DNA of 64,000 nucleotides from RYN-230 sp963770535 (GTDB lineage: Bacteria; Actinomycetota; Actinomycetes; Streptosporangiales; Streptosporangiaceae): positions 930,001 through 994,000 of the forward strand of contig CAVYPZ010000004.1 in assembly GCA_963770535.1 (NCBI GenBank). Direction: 5' to 3'. The position numbers were made by a program, and so were the translations under genes. Below the pieces are notes generated by a model. It had not been told where the DNA came from. It worked only from the letters and a program-made list of their open reading frames with translations, and did no database searches. This document shows positions 1 through 8,248 of the stretch, piece by piece. Within the stretch, counting starts at the first letter, position 1. Each line of letters opens with the position of its first letter.

Positions 1-2114
1 GCGGTCCTGGCGGTCCTGGCCGTGGTGGTCCCGGCGGCGGCGCCGGCGCGGGCGGACGCCCGGGCGGCGGCGGCCGTGGCGGCCCCGGTACGGGCGCACC
101 CCGTCCCGGCGGTGGCGGCGGTGGCGGCGCTGGCCCGCGCCCGGGCATGACCGGCGGGCGTCCCGGCGGTGGCGGCCGCGGCCGCAGCGGCACCCAGGGT
201 GCCTTCGGCCGCCCCGGTGGGCGGCCCTCGCGCGCCCGGAAGTCACGCAAGGCACGCCGCCAGGAGTTCGACAACATGCAGGCGCCGTCGATCGGCGGCG
301 TGTCGATCCCGCGCGGGAACGGCCAGGTGATCCGGCTGTCCCGCGGCGCGTCACTGAGCGACTTCGCCGACAAGATCGGGGTCAACCCGGCCGCGCTGGT
401 CCAGGTCATGTTCCACCTGGGCGAGATGGTTACCGCTACCCAGTCGGTCAACGACGAGACACTGCAGCTGCTCGGCGCGGAGCTCAACTACAACATCCAG
501 GTCGTCTCCCCGGAGGAAGAGGACCGGGAGCTGCTGGAGTCGTTCGACATCGAGTTCGGTGAGGACGAGGGCGGCGAGGAAGCCCTGGTCGCCCGGCCGC
601 CGGTGGTGACCGTGATGGGTCACGTCGACCACGGCAAGACCAAGCTCCTCGACGCGATCCGGCACACCAACGTGACGGCCCGCGAAGCGGGCGGCATCAC
701 CCAGCACATCGGTGCCTACCAGGTCACCACGGAAGTGGACGGCCAGGAGCGGAAGATCACGTTCATCGACACCCCAGGTCACGAGGCGTTCACCGCCATG
801 CGGGCCCGCGGTGCGGAGACCACCGACCTCGTGGTGCTCGTGGTCGCGGCCGACGACGGCGTGAAGCCGCAGACGACCGAGGCGCTGAACCACGCCCAGG
901 CGGCCGGGGTGCCGATCGTGGTGGCGGTCAACAAGATCGACAAGGAGGGCGCGGACCCGCAGCGGGTTCGGTCCCAGCTCACCGAGTACAACCTGGTCGC
1001 CGAGGAGTTCGGCGGCACGACCCTGTTCGTGGACGTCTCCGCGCGGGAGGGCATCGGCATCGAGGAACTGCTCGAGGCCGTCGTCCTGACCGCTGACGCC
1101 GAGCTGGACCTGCGGGCCAACCCGGAGCAGCAGGGGCAGGGCGTGGCCATCGAGGCCCACCTGGACCGCGGCCGCGGCCCGGTGGCGACGGTGCTGGTCC
1201 AGCGCGGCACGCTGCACGTCGGCGACTCCATCGTCGCGGGCGAGGCGTTCGGGCGGGTCCGGGCACTGCTCGACGAGAACGGCGCGCCGATCCCCGACGC
1301 GCCGCCCTCGCGGCCGGCGATGGTGCTGGGCCTCACCGCGGTGCCCGACGCGGGCGACAGCTTCCTGGTGGTCAGCGACGACCGGGTGGCCAGGCAGATC
1401 GCGGAACGCCGCGAGGCGCGCGAGCGCAACGCCATGTTCGCCCAGCGGCGGCCCCGGGTCACGCTGGAGGACCTGGAGTCCGCACTCAAGTCGGGCGAGC
1501 GGGAAGAGCTCCTGCTCATCGTCAAGGGCGACGTGTCCGGATCGGTCGAGGCCCTCGAGGACGCGCTGCTCAAGATCGATGTGGGCGAGGAAGTGCTGCT
1601 GCGGGTCATCGGCCGGGGTGTCGGCGCCATCACCCAGGACGACGTGAACCTGGCGATCGCGTCCGAAGCGGTGATTGTCGGCTTCAACGTCCGGCCAGCG
1701 GGCCGGGCCGGGGAACTGGCCCAGCGCGAGGGCGTGGACATCCGCTACTACTCGGTCATCTACCAGGCGATCGAGGAGATCGAGGCGGCCCTCAAGGGCA
1801 TGCTCAAGCCCGAGTTCGAGGAAGCCCAGCTCGGCACCGCCGAGATCCGGGAGATCTTCCGGGTGCCCAGGGTGGGCAACGTGGCGGGCTCCCTGGTCCG
1901 TTCCGGCACCATCACCCGGGGCAGCAAGGCCCGGCTGATCCGCGACGGCGTCGTGATCTCGGACAACCTGACCGTCGACTCGCTGCGCCGGTTCAAGGAG
2001 GACGCGACCGAGGTCCGCGAGGGCTACGAGTGCGGTATCGGCATCGGCTACAGCGACATCCGGGTCGCCGACGTGATCGAGACCTTCGAGATGCGGGAGA
2101 AGCCGCGGGCCTAG
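1..2114 (+). CDS. infB: Translation initiation factor IF-2 (5' end outside window)
   Basis: This GTPase delivers initiator fMet-tRNA to the ribosomal P site and promotes subunit joining in the cytoplasm. The frame is open from base 3, so the start lies upstream of the window. The first ~50 codons are a Gly/Arg/Pro-rich linker typical of the long N-terminal extension of actinobacterial IF-2. The IF-2N fold follows, then the G domain with GHVDHGKT (near 620), DTPGHEAF (near 770) and NKID (near 930), and domains II to IV to the stop. It heads the usual infB, DUF503, rbfA, DHH, truB series. The frame is intact to the end. Identification is certain. Confidence 0.97.
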   Translation, partial: GPGGPGRGGPGGGAGAGGRPGGGGRGGPGTGAPRPGGGGGGGAGPRPGMTGGRPGGGGRGRSGTQGAFGRPGGRPSRARKSRKARRQEFDNMQAPSIGGVSIPRGNGQVIRLSRGASLSDFADKIGVNPAALVQVMFHLGEMVTATQSVNDETLQLLGAELNYNIQVVSPEEEDRELLESFDIEFGEDEGGEEALVARPPVVTVMGHVDHGKTKLLDAIRHTNVTAREAGGITQHIGAYQVTTEVDGQERKITFIDTPGHEAFTAMRARGAETTDLVVLVVAADDGVKPQTTEALNHAQAAGVPIVVAVNKIDKEGADPQRVRSQLTEYNLVAEEFGGTTLFVDVSAREGIGIEELLEAVVLTADAELDLRANPEQQGQGVAIEAHLDRGRGPVATVLVQRGTLHVGDSIVAGEAFGRVRALLDENGAPIPDAPPSRPAMVLGLTAVPDAGDSFLVVSDDRVARQIAERREARERNAMFAQRRPRVTLEDLESALKSGEREELLLIVKGDVSGSVEALEDALLKIDVGEEVLLRVIGRGVGAITQDDVNLAIASEAVIVGFNVRPAGRAGELAQREGVDIRYYSVIYQAIEEIEAALKGMLKPEFEEAQLGTAEIREIFRVPRVGNVAGSLVRSGTITRGSKARLIRDGVVISDNLTVDSLRRFKEDATEVREGYECGIGIGYSDIRVADVIETFEMREKPRA

Positions 2115-2175
2115 CACAGGCACCCCCGGTCCCGGCTCCGGCCGGGACCGGGTGGCCGCGGCCAGGAAGGGCGTC

Positions 2176-2472
2176 GTGTACCTAGGGGCGCTGACGCTGG
2201 ATGTGCTGCTGGGTGACGTGCGTTCGCTCAAGCAGAAGAGGTCAGTGGTGGCCTCCCTCATAGCCGAGGTCCGCCGCCGCTACCCCGGCGTGGCCGTGGC
2301 CGAGAGCGGCCACACCGACCTGCACCGCCGGGCCGAGATCGGGGTGGCGGTAGTGTCCTCAACGGCCGCGCATGCCGTCGAGATTCTCGACGCGTGCGAG
2401 CGCCTCGTGGCGGCGCGCCCCGATATTGACCTGCTGTCTGCGCGGCAACGGCTGCTGACCGAGGAGGAGTGA
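2176..2472 (+). CDS. DUF503 family protein (YlxP-like)
   Basis: Small cytoplasmic protein of the DUF503/YlxP family, found almost always between infB and rbfA and presumed to help ribosome maturation; its biochemistry is not established. The conserved block LTLDVLLGDVRSLKQKRSVV and the later HTDLHRRAEIGVAVV match the family. I chose the GTG at 2176 because AGGAAGG (2164-2170) precedes it at proper spacing and because the family begins with the strand V-Y-L-G-A-L; an in-frame GTG at 2152 would add eight residues. About 98 residues is normal length. It ends 7 bases before rbfA, consistent with one operon. Confidence 0.85.
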   Translation: MYLGALTLDVLLGDVRSLKQKRSVVASLIAEVRRRYPGVAVAESGHTDLHRRAEIGVAVVSSTAAHAVEILDACERLVAARPDIDLLSARQRLLTEEE

Positions 2473-2479
2473 GCTAGCC

Positions 2480-3107
2480 ATGGTGGACCAAGCCCGGGCC
2501 CGGAAGCTCGCCGACCGGATCGCCCAGATCGTGGCGGAGATGCTGGAGCGGCGGATCAAGGATCCGCGGCTCGGCTTCGTGACGGTGACCGAGGCCCGGC
2601 TCACCGGCGACCTGCGGGAGGCCACCGTCTTCTACACGGTCTACGGGCCACCGGAGGAGCAGACCGCCACCGCGGCCGCACTGGCCAGCGCGACCGGGGT
2701 GATCCGCTCCGAGGTCGGCCACCAGACCGGGCTGAAGCACACGCCCTCCCTGACGTTCGTGGCCGACACGCTCCCCGAGGGCGCCCGGCACATGGAAGAC
2801 CTCGTAGCCCAGGCCCGCGAGGCGGACGCCAGGCTGGCCGCGGCCCGGGAGGGCGCGGTACCGGCCGGGGACCCGGATCCGTACCGCGAGCCGCGCGCCG
2901 GCGACGCCGGCGACCTGGATGACCTGGACGACGGCGACCTGGATGACCTGGACGACGGCGACCTGGACGACCGACGGCGACCTGGACGACCTGGACGACG
3001 GCGACCTGGACGGCCCCGGCGGCCCCGGCCACCTTGGGGACGGCGGCGACGACCTCGGCGATCTGGACGGCGCTCGCGATCACGGCGCGGGATACTCACG
3101 GCCGTGA
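2480..3107 (+). CDS. rbfA: Ribosome-binding factor A with Asp-rich repeat tail (frameshifted)
   Basis: RbfA binds the 30S subunit and assists late 16S 5'-end maturation. The N-terminal ~110 residues form the KH-like RbfA fold (RIKDPRLGFVTVTEARLTGDLREATVFYTVYG). The tail is a DLDDLDDG repeat encoded by a 24-base tandem unit. Near 2972 one unit lacks about five bases, which changes frame; in the other frame the acidic repeat continues and ends GYSRP-stop at 3105-3107, overlapping the next gene's GTG as GTGA. As printed, the rbfA frame instead reads through into the DHH gene, making one 546-codon frame. I infer that the intended rbfA product ends at 3107; slippage or sequencing error are both possible. 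Confidence 0.85.
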
Positions 3108-4120
3108 CTGCTGCGCGGAGCCAGGCTGACCTGGCGGCCCGGCAGGCGGCCCTGGCCCTGCTGGACACGGCGGATGAGGTCTGCCTGGCCTGTCACGTGC
3201 GCCCGGACGCGGACGCGCTCGGGTCCATGCTGGCCCTCGCGCACGCCCTGCGGGCCCCGGGCCGCCGTCCCCAGCGCGTCGTCGCCTCGTTCGGCGACGA
3301 GCCGTTCGAGGTGCCGGAGATCCTCCGTTTCCTCCCCGGGCTCAGCCTCCTCAGCCCGCCGGAGGCCTATCCCCACCGTCCCGGGCTGATGGTCACGTTC
3401 GACGCAGGCAGCATCGACCGGCTGGGGCTGCTGGCCGGGCACGCGTCACGCGCCGGCCAGCTGATCGTCATCGACCACCACGCCTCCAACACGCGGTTCG
3501 GCACCGTCAACCTGATCGACCCGGGAGCGGCCGCCACGGCGATGCTCGTCCTGGACCTGATCGACGCGGCGGGCCTGGAGCTGACCCGCGACATCGGGTT
3601 CGGCCTCTACGCCGGCCTGGTCGCCGACACCGGGTCCTTCAAGTTCTCCGCGACCACGCCGGCGGTGCACCGGGCGGCGGCGCGGCTGCTGTGCACCGGG
3701 ATCGAGCCGGGCACGGTAGCCCGCGAGCTGTGGGACCGGGCCCCCTTCGGCTTCCTGGGGCTGCTCTCGGCGGTCCTCGGCCGGGCCGTGCTCGAGCCCG
3801 ACGCCGCCGGCGGCCACGGCCTGGTGTGGACGTCGGTGACCCGTGCCGACCGGGCCGCGCACGGCCTGTCCCTCGACGCGATCGAGTCCGTCATCGACGT
3901 GGTGCGCCGGACCGACGAGGCGGAGGTGGCCATTGTCCTCAAGCAGTCTGACGACGGGCTGTGGCAGGCCTCCGCCCGCTCCAAGGGCAAGGTGGACGTG
4001 GGCCGGGCCTGTTCCGAGCTGGGCGGCGGCGGGCACCGCAGCGCGGCCGGCGTGACGCTGGACGGCAGCGCCGGGGACGCCATCGCGCGGCTGCGCGGGC
4101 GGCTCACGGAAAGCAGCTAG
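3104..4120 (+). CDS. nrnA: DHH/DHHA1 phosphoesterase, NrnA-type oligoribonuclease
   Basis: Cytoplasmic DHH-superfamily phosphoesterase of about 338 residues. NrnA relatives degrade nanoRNA and dephosphorylate pAp; actinobacterial members may also act on cyclic dinucleotide products. Visible motifs are HVRPDADALGS (motif I), FDAGS (motif II), VIDHHASN (the DHH motif), VADTG, and the C-terminal DHHA1 signature GGGGHRSAAG. The GTG at 3104 is chosen because it overlaps the expected rbfA stop and gives the normal family length. The gene lies between rbfA and truB, the usual place for nrnA. Substrate cannot be read from sequence. Confidence 0.9.
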   Translation: MTAARSQADLAARQAALALLDTADEVCLACHVRPDADALGSMLALAHALRAPGRRPQRVVASFGDEPFEVPEILRFLPGLSLLSPPEAYPHRPGLMVTFDAGSIDRLGLLAGHASRAGQLIVIDHHASNTRFGTVNLIDPGAAATAMLVLDLIDAAGLELTRDIGFGLYAGLVADTGSFKFSATTPAVHRAAARLLCTGIEPGTVARELWDRAPFGFLGLLSAVLGRAVLEPDAAGGHGLVWTSVTRADRAAHGLSLDAIESVIDVVRRTDEAEVAIVLKQSDDGLWQASARSKGKVDVGRACSELGGGGHRSAAGVTLDGSAGDAIARLRGRLTESS

Positions 4121-4124
4121 TCCG

Positions 4125-5033
4125 GTGGCCCCTGGCGCCCGCGGGAACACCCCGAGCGGGCTGATCGTGGTGGACAAGCCCGGCGGCCTGACCTCCCACG
4201 ACGTGGTGGCGCGGATCCGCCGGCTGGCGGGCACCCGCCGGGTCGGGCACGCCGGCACCCTGGATCCGATGGCGACCGGGGTGCTCGTCGTGGGCGTGGA
4301 AAAGGCGACGAGGCTGCTCGGCCACCTCACGCTCACCGACAAGGACTACCTGGCGACCATCCGGCTGGGCCAGGCCACCGACACCGGCGATGCCGAGGGC
4401 ACGGTGACCCCGGGCCGCCCGGCGGGCCACCTGTCCCTGGCCCAGGCGGAGGCAGCCGCGGCCACGCTGACCGGGGAGATCCAGCAGGTTCCCCCCGCGG
4501 TCAGCGCGATCAAGGTGGGCGGCCGGCGGGCCTACCAGCTGGCCCGTGAGGGCGCTGCCCCGGTGCTCAAGCCGCGGCCGGTGACCGTGCAGTCCTTCGC
4601 CGTCCAGGCCGTCCGGCCCGTTGCGGGCACCGCGCCGGGCGACCTCCTCGACGTCGACGTGGAGGTGCGCTGCTCCAGCGGCACCTATATCCGCGCCCTG
4701 GCCCGCGACATGGGGGACATCCTGGGCGTGGGAGGCCACCTCACCCGGCTTCGCCGGACCCGGGTCGGCCCGTACGGCCTGAGCGCCGCGCACGGGCTGG
4801 ACGAGCTGGCCGGGCGGCTGACCGTGCTGCCGCTGGCCGAGGCCGCTGCGGCTGCGTTCGGTGTCCGCGAGCTCACCGCCGAGGAGGCCCGGTCCCTCTC
4901 GCACGGCGGGCGGCTGCCCGGCCTCGGCGGGCCGCCCGGCCCGGTGGCCGCATTCGGTCCCGACGGCACGTTTATCGCGCTGGTGGAGGAGAAAGACGGC
5001 GTGGCCCGGCCGCTCGCCGTGTTCGTTCCCTGA
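4125..5033 (+). CDS. truB: tRNA pseudouridine(55) synthase TruB
   Basis: Converts U55 of the T-loop of tRNAs to pseudouridine. The protein of 302 residues has the TruB catalytic motif GHAGTLDPMATGVLVV, whose Asp is the catalytic residue, the KDY motif (DKDYLATIRLG) and the C-terminal RTRVGPYGL region. The GTG start at 4125 lies 4 bases after the preceding stop, so translational coupling is likely. Length and order match other actinobacteria. Confidence 0.95.
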   Translation: MAPGARGNTPSGLIVVDKPGGLTSHDVVARIRRLAGTRRVGHAGTLDPMATGVLVVGVEKATRLLGHLTLTDKDYLATIRLGQATDTGDAEGTVTPGRPAGHLSLAQAEAAAATLTGEIQQVPPAVSAIKVGGRRAYQLAREGAAPVLKPRPVTVQSFAVQAVRPVAGTAPGDLLDVDVEVRCSSGTYIRALARDMGDILGVGGHLTRLRRTRVGPYGLSAAHGLDELAGRLTVLPLAEAAAAAFGVRELTAEEARSLSHGGRLPGLGGPPGPVAAFGPDGTFIALVEEKDGVARPLAVFVP

Positions 5034-5074
5034 CCCGCCGGAGGTCCCCGGGGCGGGCGGCGACCGGCACCGGA

Positions 5075-5096
5075 CGGTTTTCGTTGCGGAGAATTT
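5075..5096 (+). repeat. AT-rich dispersed repeat, copy A
   Basis: A block of 16 bases (CGGTTTTCGTTGCGGA) followed by GAATTT lies in the 191-base gap between truB and the DAHP synthase gene. The same 16-mer and GAATTT, with one extra base between them, occur in inverse orientation at 28192-28214. The block is conspicuously AT-rich for this DNA. The remaining 5034-5224 shows only an SD (GGAGGAG near 5213) for the next gene. Confidence 0.5.
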
Positions 5097-5224
5097 TAAT
5101 CCGGCGGCTGGCTGCACGGCCCGGGCCGGACGCCGGGCGGCCAGCCCGCTCTGGTCCCTGATCATGTGCCGCCGTCCGGCAGAATGGCAGATGCGGGCAG
5201 CCGGCTCGCGGGAGGAGAGCTTCA

Positions 5225-6325
5225 ATGCCGCACACCAGCGATACCCGGATTCTGGGCTACGAGCCGTTGCTCTCGCCCGCGGCGCTGCTGGATGAATTGC
5301 CGCTCAGGCCCGCCGAGGCGGACATGGTCGAACGGTCCCGCGCGGAGGTGCGCGCGGTGCTGGACGGCGAGGACGACCGCCTCCTCGTGGTCGCCGGCCC
5401 CTGCTCGGTGCACGATCCGGCCGCCGGGCTGGACTACGCGGCCCGGCTGGCCGCGCTGCGCGAGTCGCTGGCCGGTGAGCTCGTGGTCGTCATGCGGGTC
5501 TACTTCGAGAAGCCGCGCACGGTGACGGGCTGGAAAGGGCTCATCAACGACCCGGGCATGGACGGCACCCACGACGTGCACCGGGGCCTGCGGATGGCCC
5601 GGCGGTTCCTGCTCGACGTCGTCTCCCTGGGCCTCCCGGTGGGTTGTGAGTGGCTGGACCCGATCACGCCGCAGTACATCGCCGACGCCGTCGCGTGGGG
5701 CGCGATCGGGGCGCGGACCACGGAAAGCCAGGTGCACCGCCAGCTCGCGTCGGGCCTGTCCATGCCGATCGGCTTCAAGAACGGCACCGACGGCGACGTG
5801 CGGGTGGCCGTGGACGCCTGCCGGGCCGCCGCCGCCGGGCACACGTTCTTCGGCGTGACCCGGGCTGGTGCGGCGGCGGTCGTCACCACGGCGGGGAACC
5901 CGGACTGCCACGTGATCCTGCGGGGCGGGCGCCCCGGGCCCAATTACGAGCCCGGGCCGGTACGCGACACGCTGGACATGGTCAGCGGGGCCGGGCTGGC
6001 CCGGCGGGTGATGGTGGACGCCAGCCACGGCAACAGCGGCAAGGACTACCGGCGCCAGCCGGTCGTGGCCGGGGTGCTCGCCGACCAGATCGGCGCCGGC
6101 GAGCCCGGCATTGTCGGCATCATGCTGGAGAGCTTCCTGCAGCCCGGGCGGCAGGAGCCGGGAGACCCGGCGACACTGGCCTACGGGCAGAGCGTCACCG
6201 ACGCGTGCATCGACGTCGATGCCACCATGGACGTGCTGCGCGGGCTGGCCGCCGCGGTCCGGCGCCGCCGCGACGTCACGCCACCCCGCGAAGTCGCGGG
6301 GACTGCCGCCGCGCCGGCCCCCTAG
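5225..6325 (+). CDS. 3-deoxy-7-phosphoheptulonate (DAHP) synthase, class I (AroF/AroG/AroH type)
   Basis: Condenses phosphoenolpyruvate with erythrose 4-phosphate, the first step of the shikimate pathway. The 366-residue protein is of the enterobacterial class I-alpha type. Metal-binding signatures correspond to those of E. coli AroG: Cys in AGPCSVHD, His in DASHGNSGKD, Glu in IMLESFLQPGRQ and Asp in SVTDACID. ATG at 5225 follows GGAGGAG. Most actinomycetes use class II DAHP synthases for housekeeping, and this gene is not a usual member of the truB-ribF block, so it may be an inserted second isoenzyme; I cannot see whether a class II gene exists elsewhere. Confidence 0.93.
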   Translation: MPHTSDTRILGYEPLLSPAALLDELPLRPAEADMVERSRAEVRAVLDGEDDRLLVVAGPCSVHDPAAGLDYAARLAALRESLAGELVVVMRVYFEKPRTVTGWKGLINDPGMDGTHDVHRGLRMARRFLLDVVSLGLPVGCEWLDPITPQYIADAVAWGAIGARTTESQVHRQLASGLSMPIGFKNGTDGDVRVAVDACRAAAAGHTFFGVTRAGAAAVVTTAGNPDCHVILRGGRPGPNYEPGPVRDTLDMVSGAGLARRVMVDASHGNSGKDYRRQPVVAGVLADQIGAGEPGIVGIMLESFLQPGRQEPGDPATLAYGQSVTDACIDVDATMDVLRGLAAAVRRRRDVTPPREVAGTAAAPAP

Positions 6326-6384
6326 GCTGGAGGCTGCGGAAACCCGCCGCGGACACCCGCGTCGAGCATCGAAGGAGCAGCACC

Positions 6385-7377
6385 GTGCAGCGCTGGCAGG
6401 GCCTGGATGACGTGCCCGGAGACTGGGGCTCCTCGGTCGTCACCATCGGCGTGTTCGACGGCGTGCACCGCGGGCACCAGCGCATCGTGGGCCGGGCCGC
6501 CGAGGCCGGCGCCCGGCTGGGCCTGCCCGTGGTCGTGATCACCTTCGACCCGCATCCGATGGAGGTGGTCCGGCCCGGCTCCCACCCCCCGCTCCTGTGC
6601 AGTGTCCGCCGCCGGGTGCAGTTGCTGGGCGGCGAGGGCTGCGACGCGGTCTGCGTGCTCCCGTTCACGCTCGATTTCTCCCGGCTCGGGCCGGATGAGT
6701 TCGTCCGGGCCGTGCTGGCCGACCGGCTGCACGCCCGCTGGGTCGTGGTGGGGGAGAACTTCCGGTTCGGCCACCGGGCCGCCGGCGACGTGCCGCTGCT
6801 GGCCGAGCTGGGCGAGAAGTACGACTTCGGGGCGGAGGGCGTGCCGCTGCTCACCGAGGTCAAGCACGGCGGGGACGGGCAGGGGGAGCAGGGGGAGCAG
6901 GGGGAGACGATCTCCTCCAGCGGGATCCGCGACCTGCTGAACGAGGGGGACGTGACCGGTGCCGCCGAGGATCTGGGCCGCCCGCACCGGGTGGAGGGGG
7001 TCGTGGTGCGCGGCCAGCAGCGCGGCCGGGCGCTCGGCTTCCCGACCGCCAACCTCGAGACCGCCCCCTACACGGCGATCCCCGCCGACGGCGTGTACGC
7101 GGGCTGGCTGACCAGCCTGGATCCCGAGGGCCATGAGGAGCAGCGCTGGCCTGCCGCGATCTCCGTGGGCACCAACCCCACGTTCGACGGCCGGGAACGG
7201 GCCGTCGAGGCCTACGCGCTGGACCGCGACGACCTGGATCTCTACGGCATCCACGTGGCGGTCGACTTCGCGGCCCGGCTGCGGGGCATGGTGCGGTTCG
7301 ACTCCGCCGAAGCGCTCACCGAGCAGATGCGCCGTGACGTCGACGAGGCCCGCGATCTGGTTGGCGGGGCTTCCTGA
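6385..7377 (+). CDS. ribF: Bifunctional riboflavin kinase / FAD synthetase
   Basis: Phosphorylates riboflavin to FMN, then adenylylates FMN to FAD. The 330-residue protein has the nucleotidyltransferase half first (VTIGVFDGVHRGHQ, FDPHPMEV, VGENFRFGH, SSSGIRDLL) and the riboflavin kinase half second (GRALGFPTANLE, NPTFDGRERAVEAYALD). GTG at 6385 follows GAAGGAG by 8 bases and begins just before the first conserved strand. A short Gly/Gln/Glu repeat (near 6880-6905) lies between the two halves. The stop codon is the first element of a downstream tandem repeat. Confidence 0.96.
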   Translation: MQRWQGLDDVPGDWGSSVVTIGVFDGVHRGHQRIVGRAAEAGARLGLPVVVITFDPHPMEVVRPGSHPPLLCSVRRRVQLLGGEGCDAVCVLPFTLDFSRLGPDEFVRAVLADRLHARWVVVGENFRFGHRAAGDVPLLAELGEKYDFGAEGVPLLTEVKHGGDGQGEQGEQGETISSSGIRDLLNEGDVTGAAEDLGRPHRVEGVVVRGQQRGRALGFPTANLETAPYTAIPADGVYAGWLTSLDPEGHEEQRWPAAISVGTNPTFDGRERAVEAYALDRDDLDLYGIHVAVDFAARLRGMVRFDSAEALTEQMRRDVDEARDLVGGAS

Positions 7378-7500
7378 GCATGTCCGGGCGGACGCTGGGC
7401 ACGCGCGGGCGGGCTCCGGGCACGCGCGGGCGGGCGCGCGGGACGCGCGGGCGGGCGCGCGGCACGCGCGGGCGGCGGCGGGCACGGCCGGGCGGACACG
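7376..7500 (+). repeat. Degenerate ~21-base tandem repeat starting at the ribF stop
   Basis: About six imperfect units of roughly 21 bases with the core GGCACGCGCGGGCGGGC run from the ribF TGA onward. The first unit (GAGCATGTCCGGGCGGACGC) contains the last two bases of the stop codon. Units have drifted and vary by one or two bases in length. No gene is evident. Confidence 0.7.
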
Positions 7501-7687
7501 GGCCTGGCGGCGCGGCGACCCGGCGTTTACAGACCGGCCCGCGTGATACCTTTAGGTAACGGCCGGCATGTACCGGCCCGGTCAGCTGCACCCTCAAGCG
7601 GCTGGCCACGGGGCTTTCCCGCCGCCCGGTTTCTCCCGGGCCGCGCCGAGCCTCACCCCGGAGACCGCACAAAGATAGGAAAGCCAC
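7501..7687 (+). promoter_or_regulatory. rpsO upstream region with possible promoter
   Basis: TTTACA at 7526-7531 and TACCTT at 7547-7552 resemble a -35/-10 pair, but the spacer is only 15 bases, so this is tentative. A GATAGGAAAG element (7673-7682) is the ribosome binding site of rpsO. The ~125 bases between could form a structured leader, as is common for S15 autoregulation; I did not identify a specific S15-binding fold. Confidence 0.35.
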
Positions 7688-7957
7688 GTGCCGCTGGACA
7701 CTTCCGTGAAGAAGGAGATCATCGCGGACAACGCGACCAATGAGGGTGACACCGGCTCGCCGGAAGTCCAGGTCGCACTGCTCACGCGACGGATCAACGA
7801 CCTGACCGAGCACCTGAAGGTGCACAAGCACGATCACCACAGCCGTCGCGGCCTGCTTCTGCTGGTCGGGCGCCGCCGGCGCCTGCTGAAGTACCTGGCT
7901 AGCACGGACATCGAGCGCTACCGTGCGCTCATCAGCAAGCTGGGCCTGCGCAGGTAG
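7688..7957 (+). CDS. rpsO: 30S ribosomal protein S15
   Basis: Primary 16S rRNA-binding protein of the small subunit platform. The 89-residue product is the standard length and shows the S15 signature in order: TGSPEVQVALLTRRI, LTEHLKVHKHDHHSRRGLL and RRRRLLKYL. Starts with GTG at 7688 after AGGAAAG. It precedes pnp, a classical pairing in which PNPase takes part in turnover of the shared transcript. Confidence 0.98.
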   Translation: MPLDTSVKKEIIADNATNEGDTGSPEVQVALLTRRINDLTEHLKVHKHDHHSRRGLLLLVGRRRRLLKYLASTDIERYRALISKLGLRR

Positions 7958-8248
7958 GCCCGGGACAACTCAAGAACGACTTCCCGCGGCCCCCGATCCC
8001 GGAGCGCTCAGGGCGCCAGGACCGGTCCTCGGTAGTGGTTCTCGGGTCGGTACGTGTTCCCGTCCGGGAGCGCGGAACCGGGCCGAGGGCTTCGATCGAA
8101 GACCGGGCCGGCCGCTGGCCGGGCCAGATGGAACGGACTGGACGGCACCACGCCACCCGGCGGTGGGGCCTGACAGCACCGGCCAGACGGTACCAGCCAC
8201 GTGCCACCGGCGGCGGGCGGAGCGGGACCTCAGAAGGAGGTCTCACCC
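7958..8248 (+). other. rpsO-pnp intergenic region
   Basis: Almost 300 bases with no credible gene. It contains the 12-base palindrome CTTCGATCGAAG (8090-8101) and several GC-rich inverted segments that could fold. In several bacteria an RNase III hairpin and PNPase autoregulatory site lie here; that role is inferred by position only. AGAAGGAGG (8232-8240) is the strong SD for pnp. Confidence 0.4.

Noticed and set aside
351..2261. Long open frame on the minus strand opposite infB
   Set aside because: It is a shadow of GC-rich codons of infB: no start signal, no recognisable domain, composition of His/Arg/Val typical of antisense frames.
7375..7500. GC-rich repeat after ribF considered as an intrinsic terminator or origin
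   Set aside because: No defined stem with loop, no DnaA boxes; best described as a degenerate tandem repeat.
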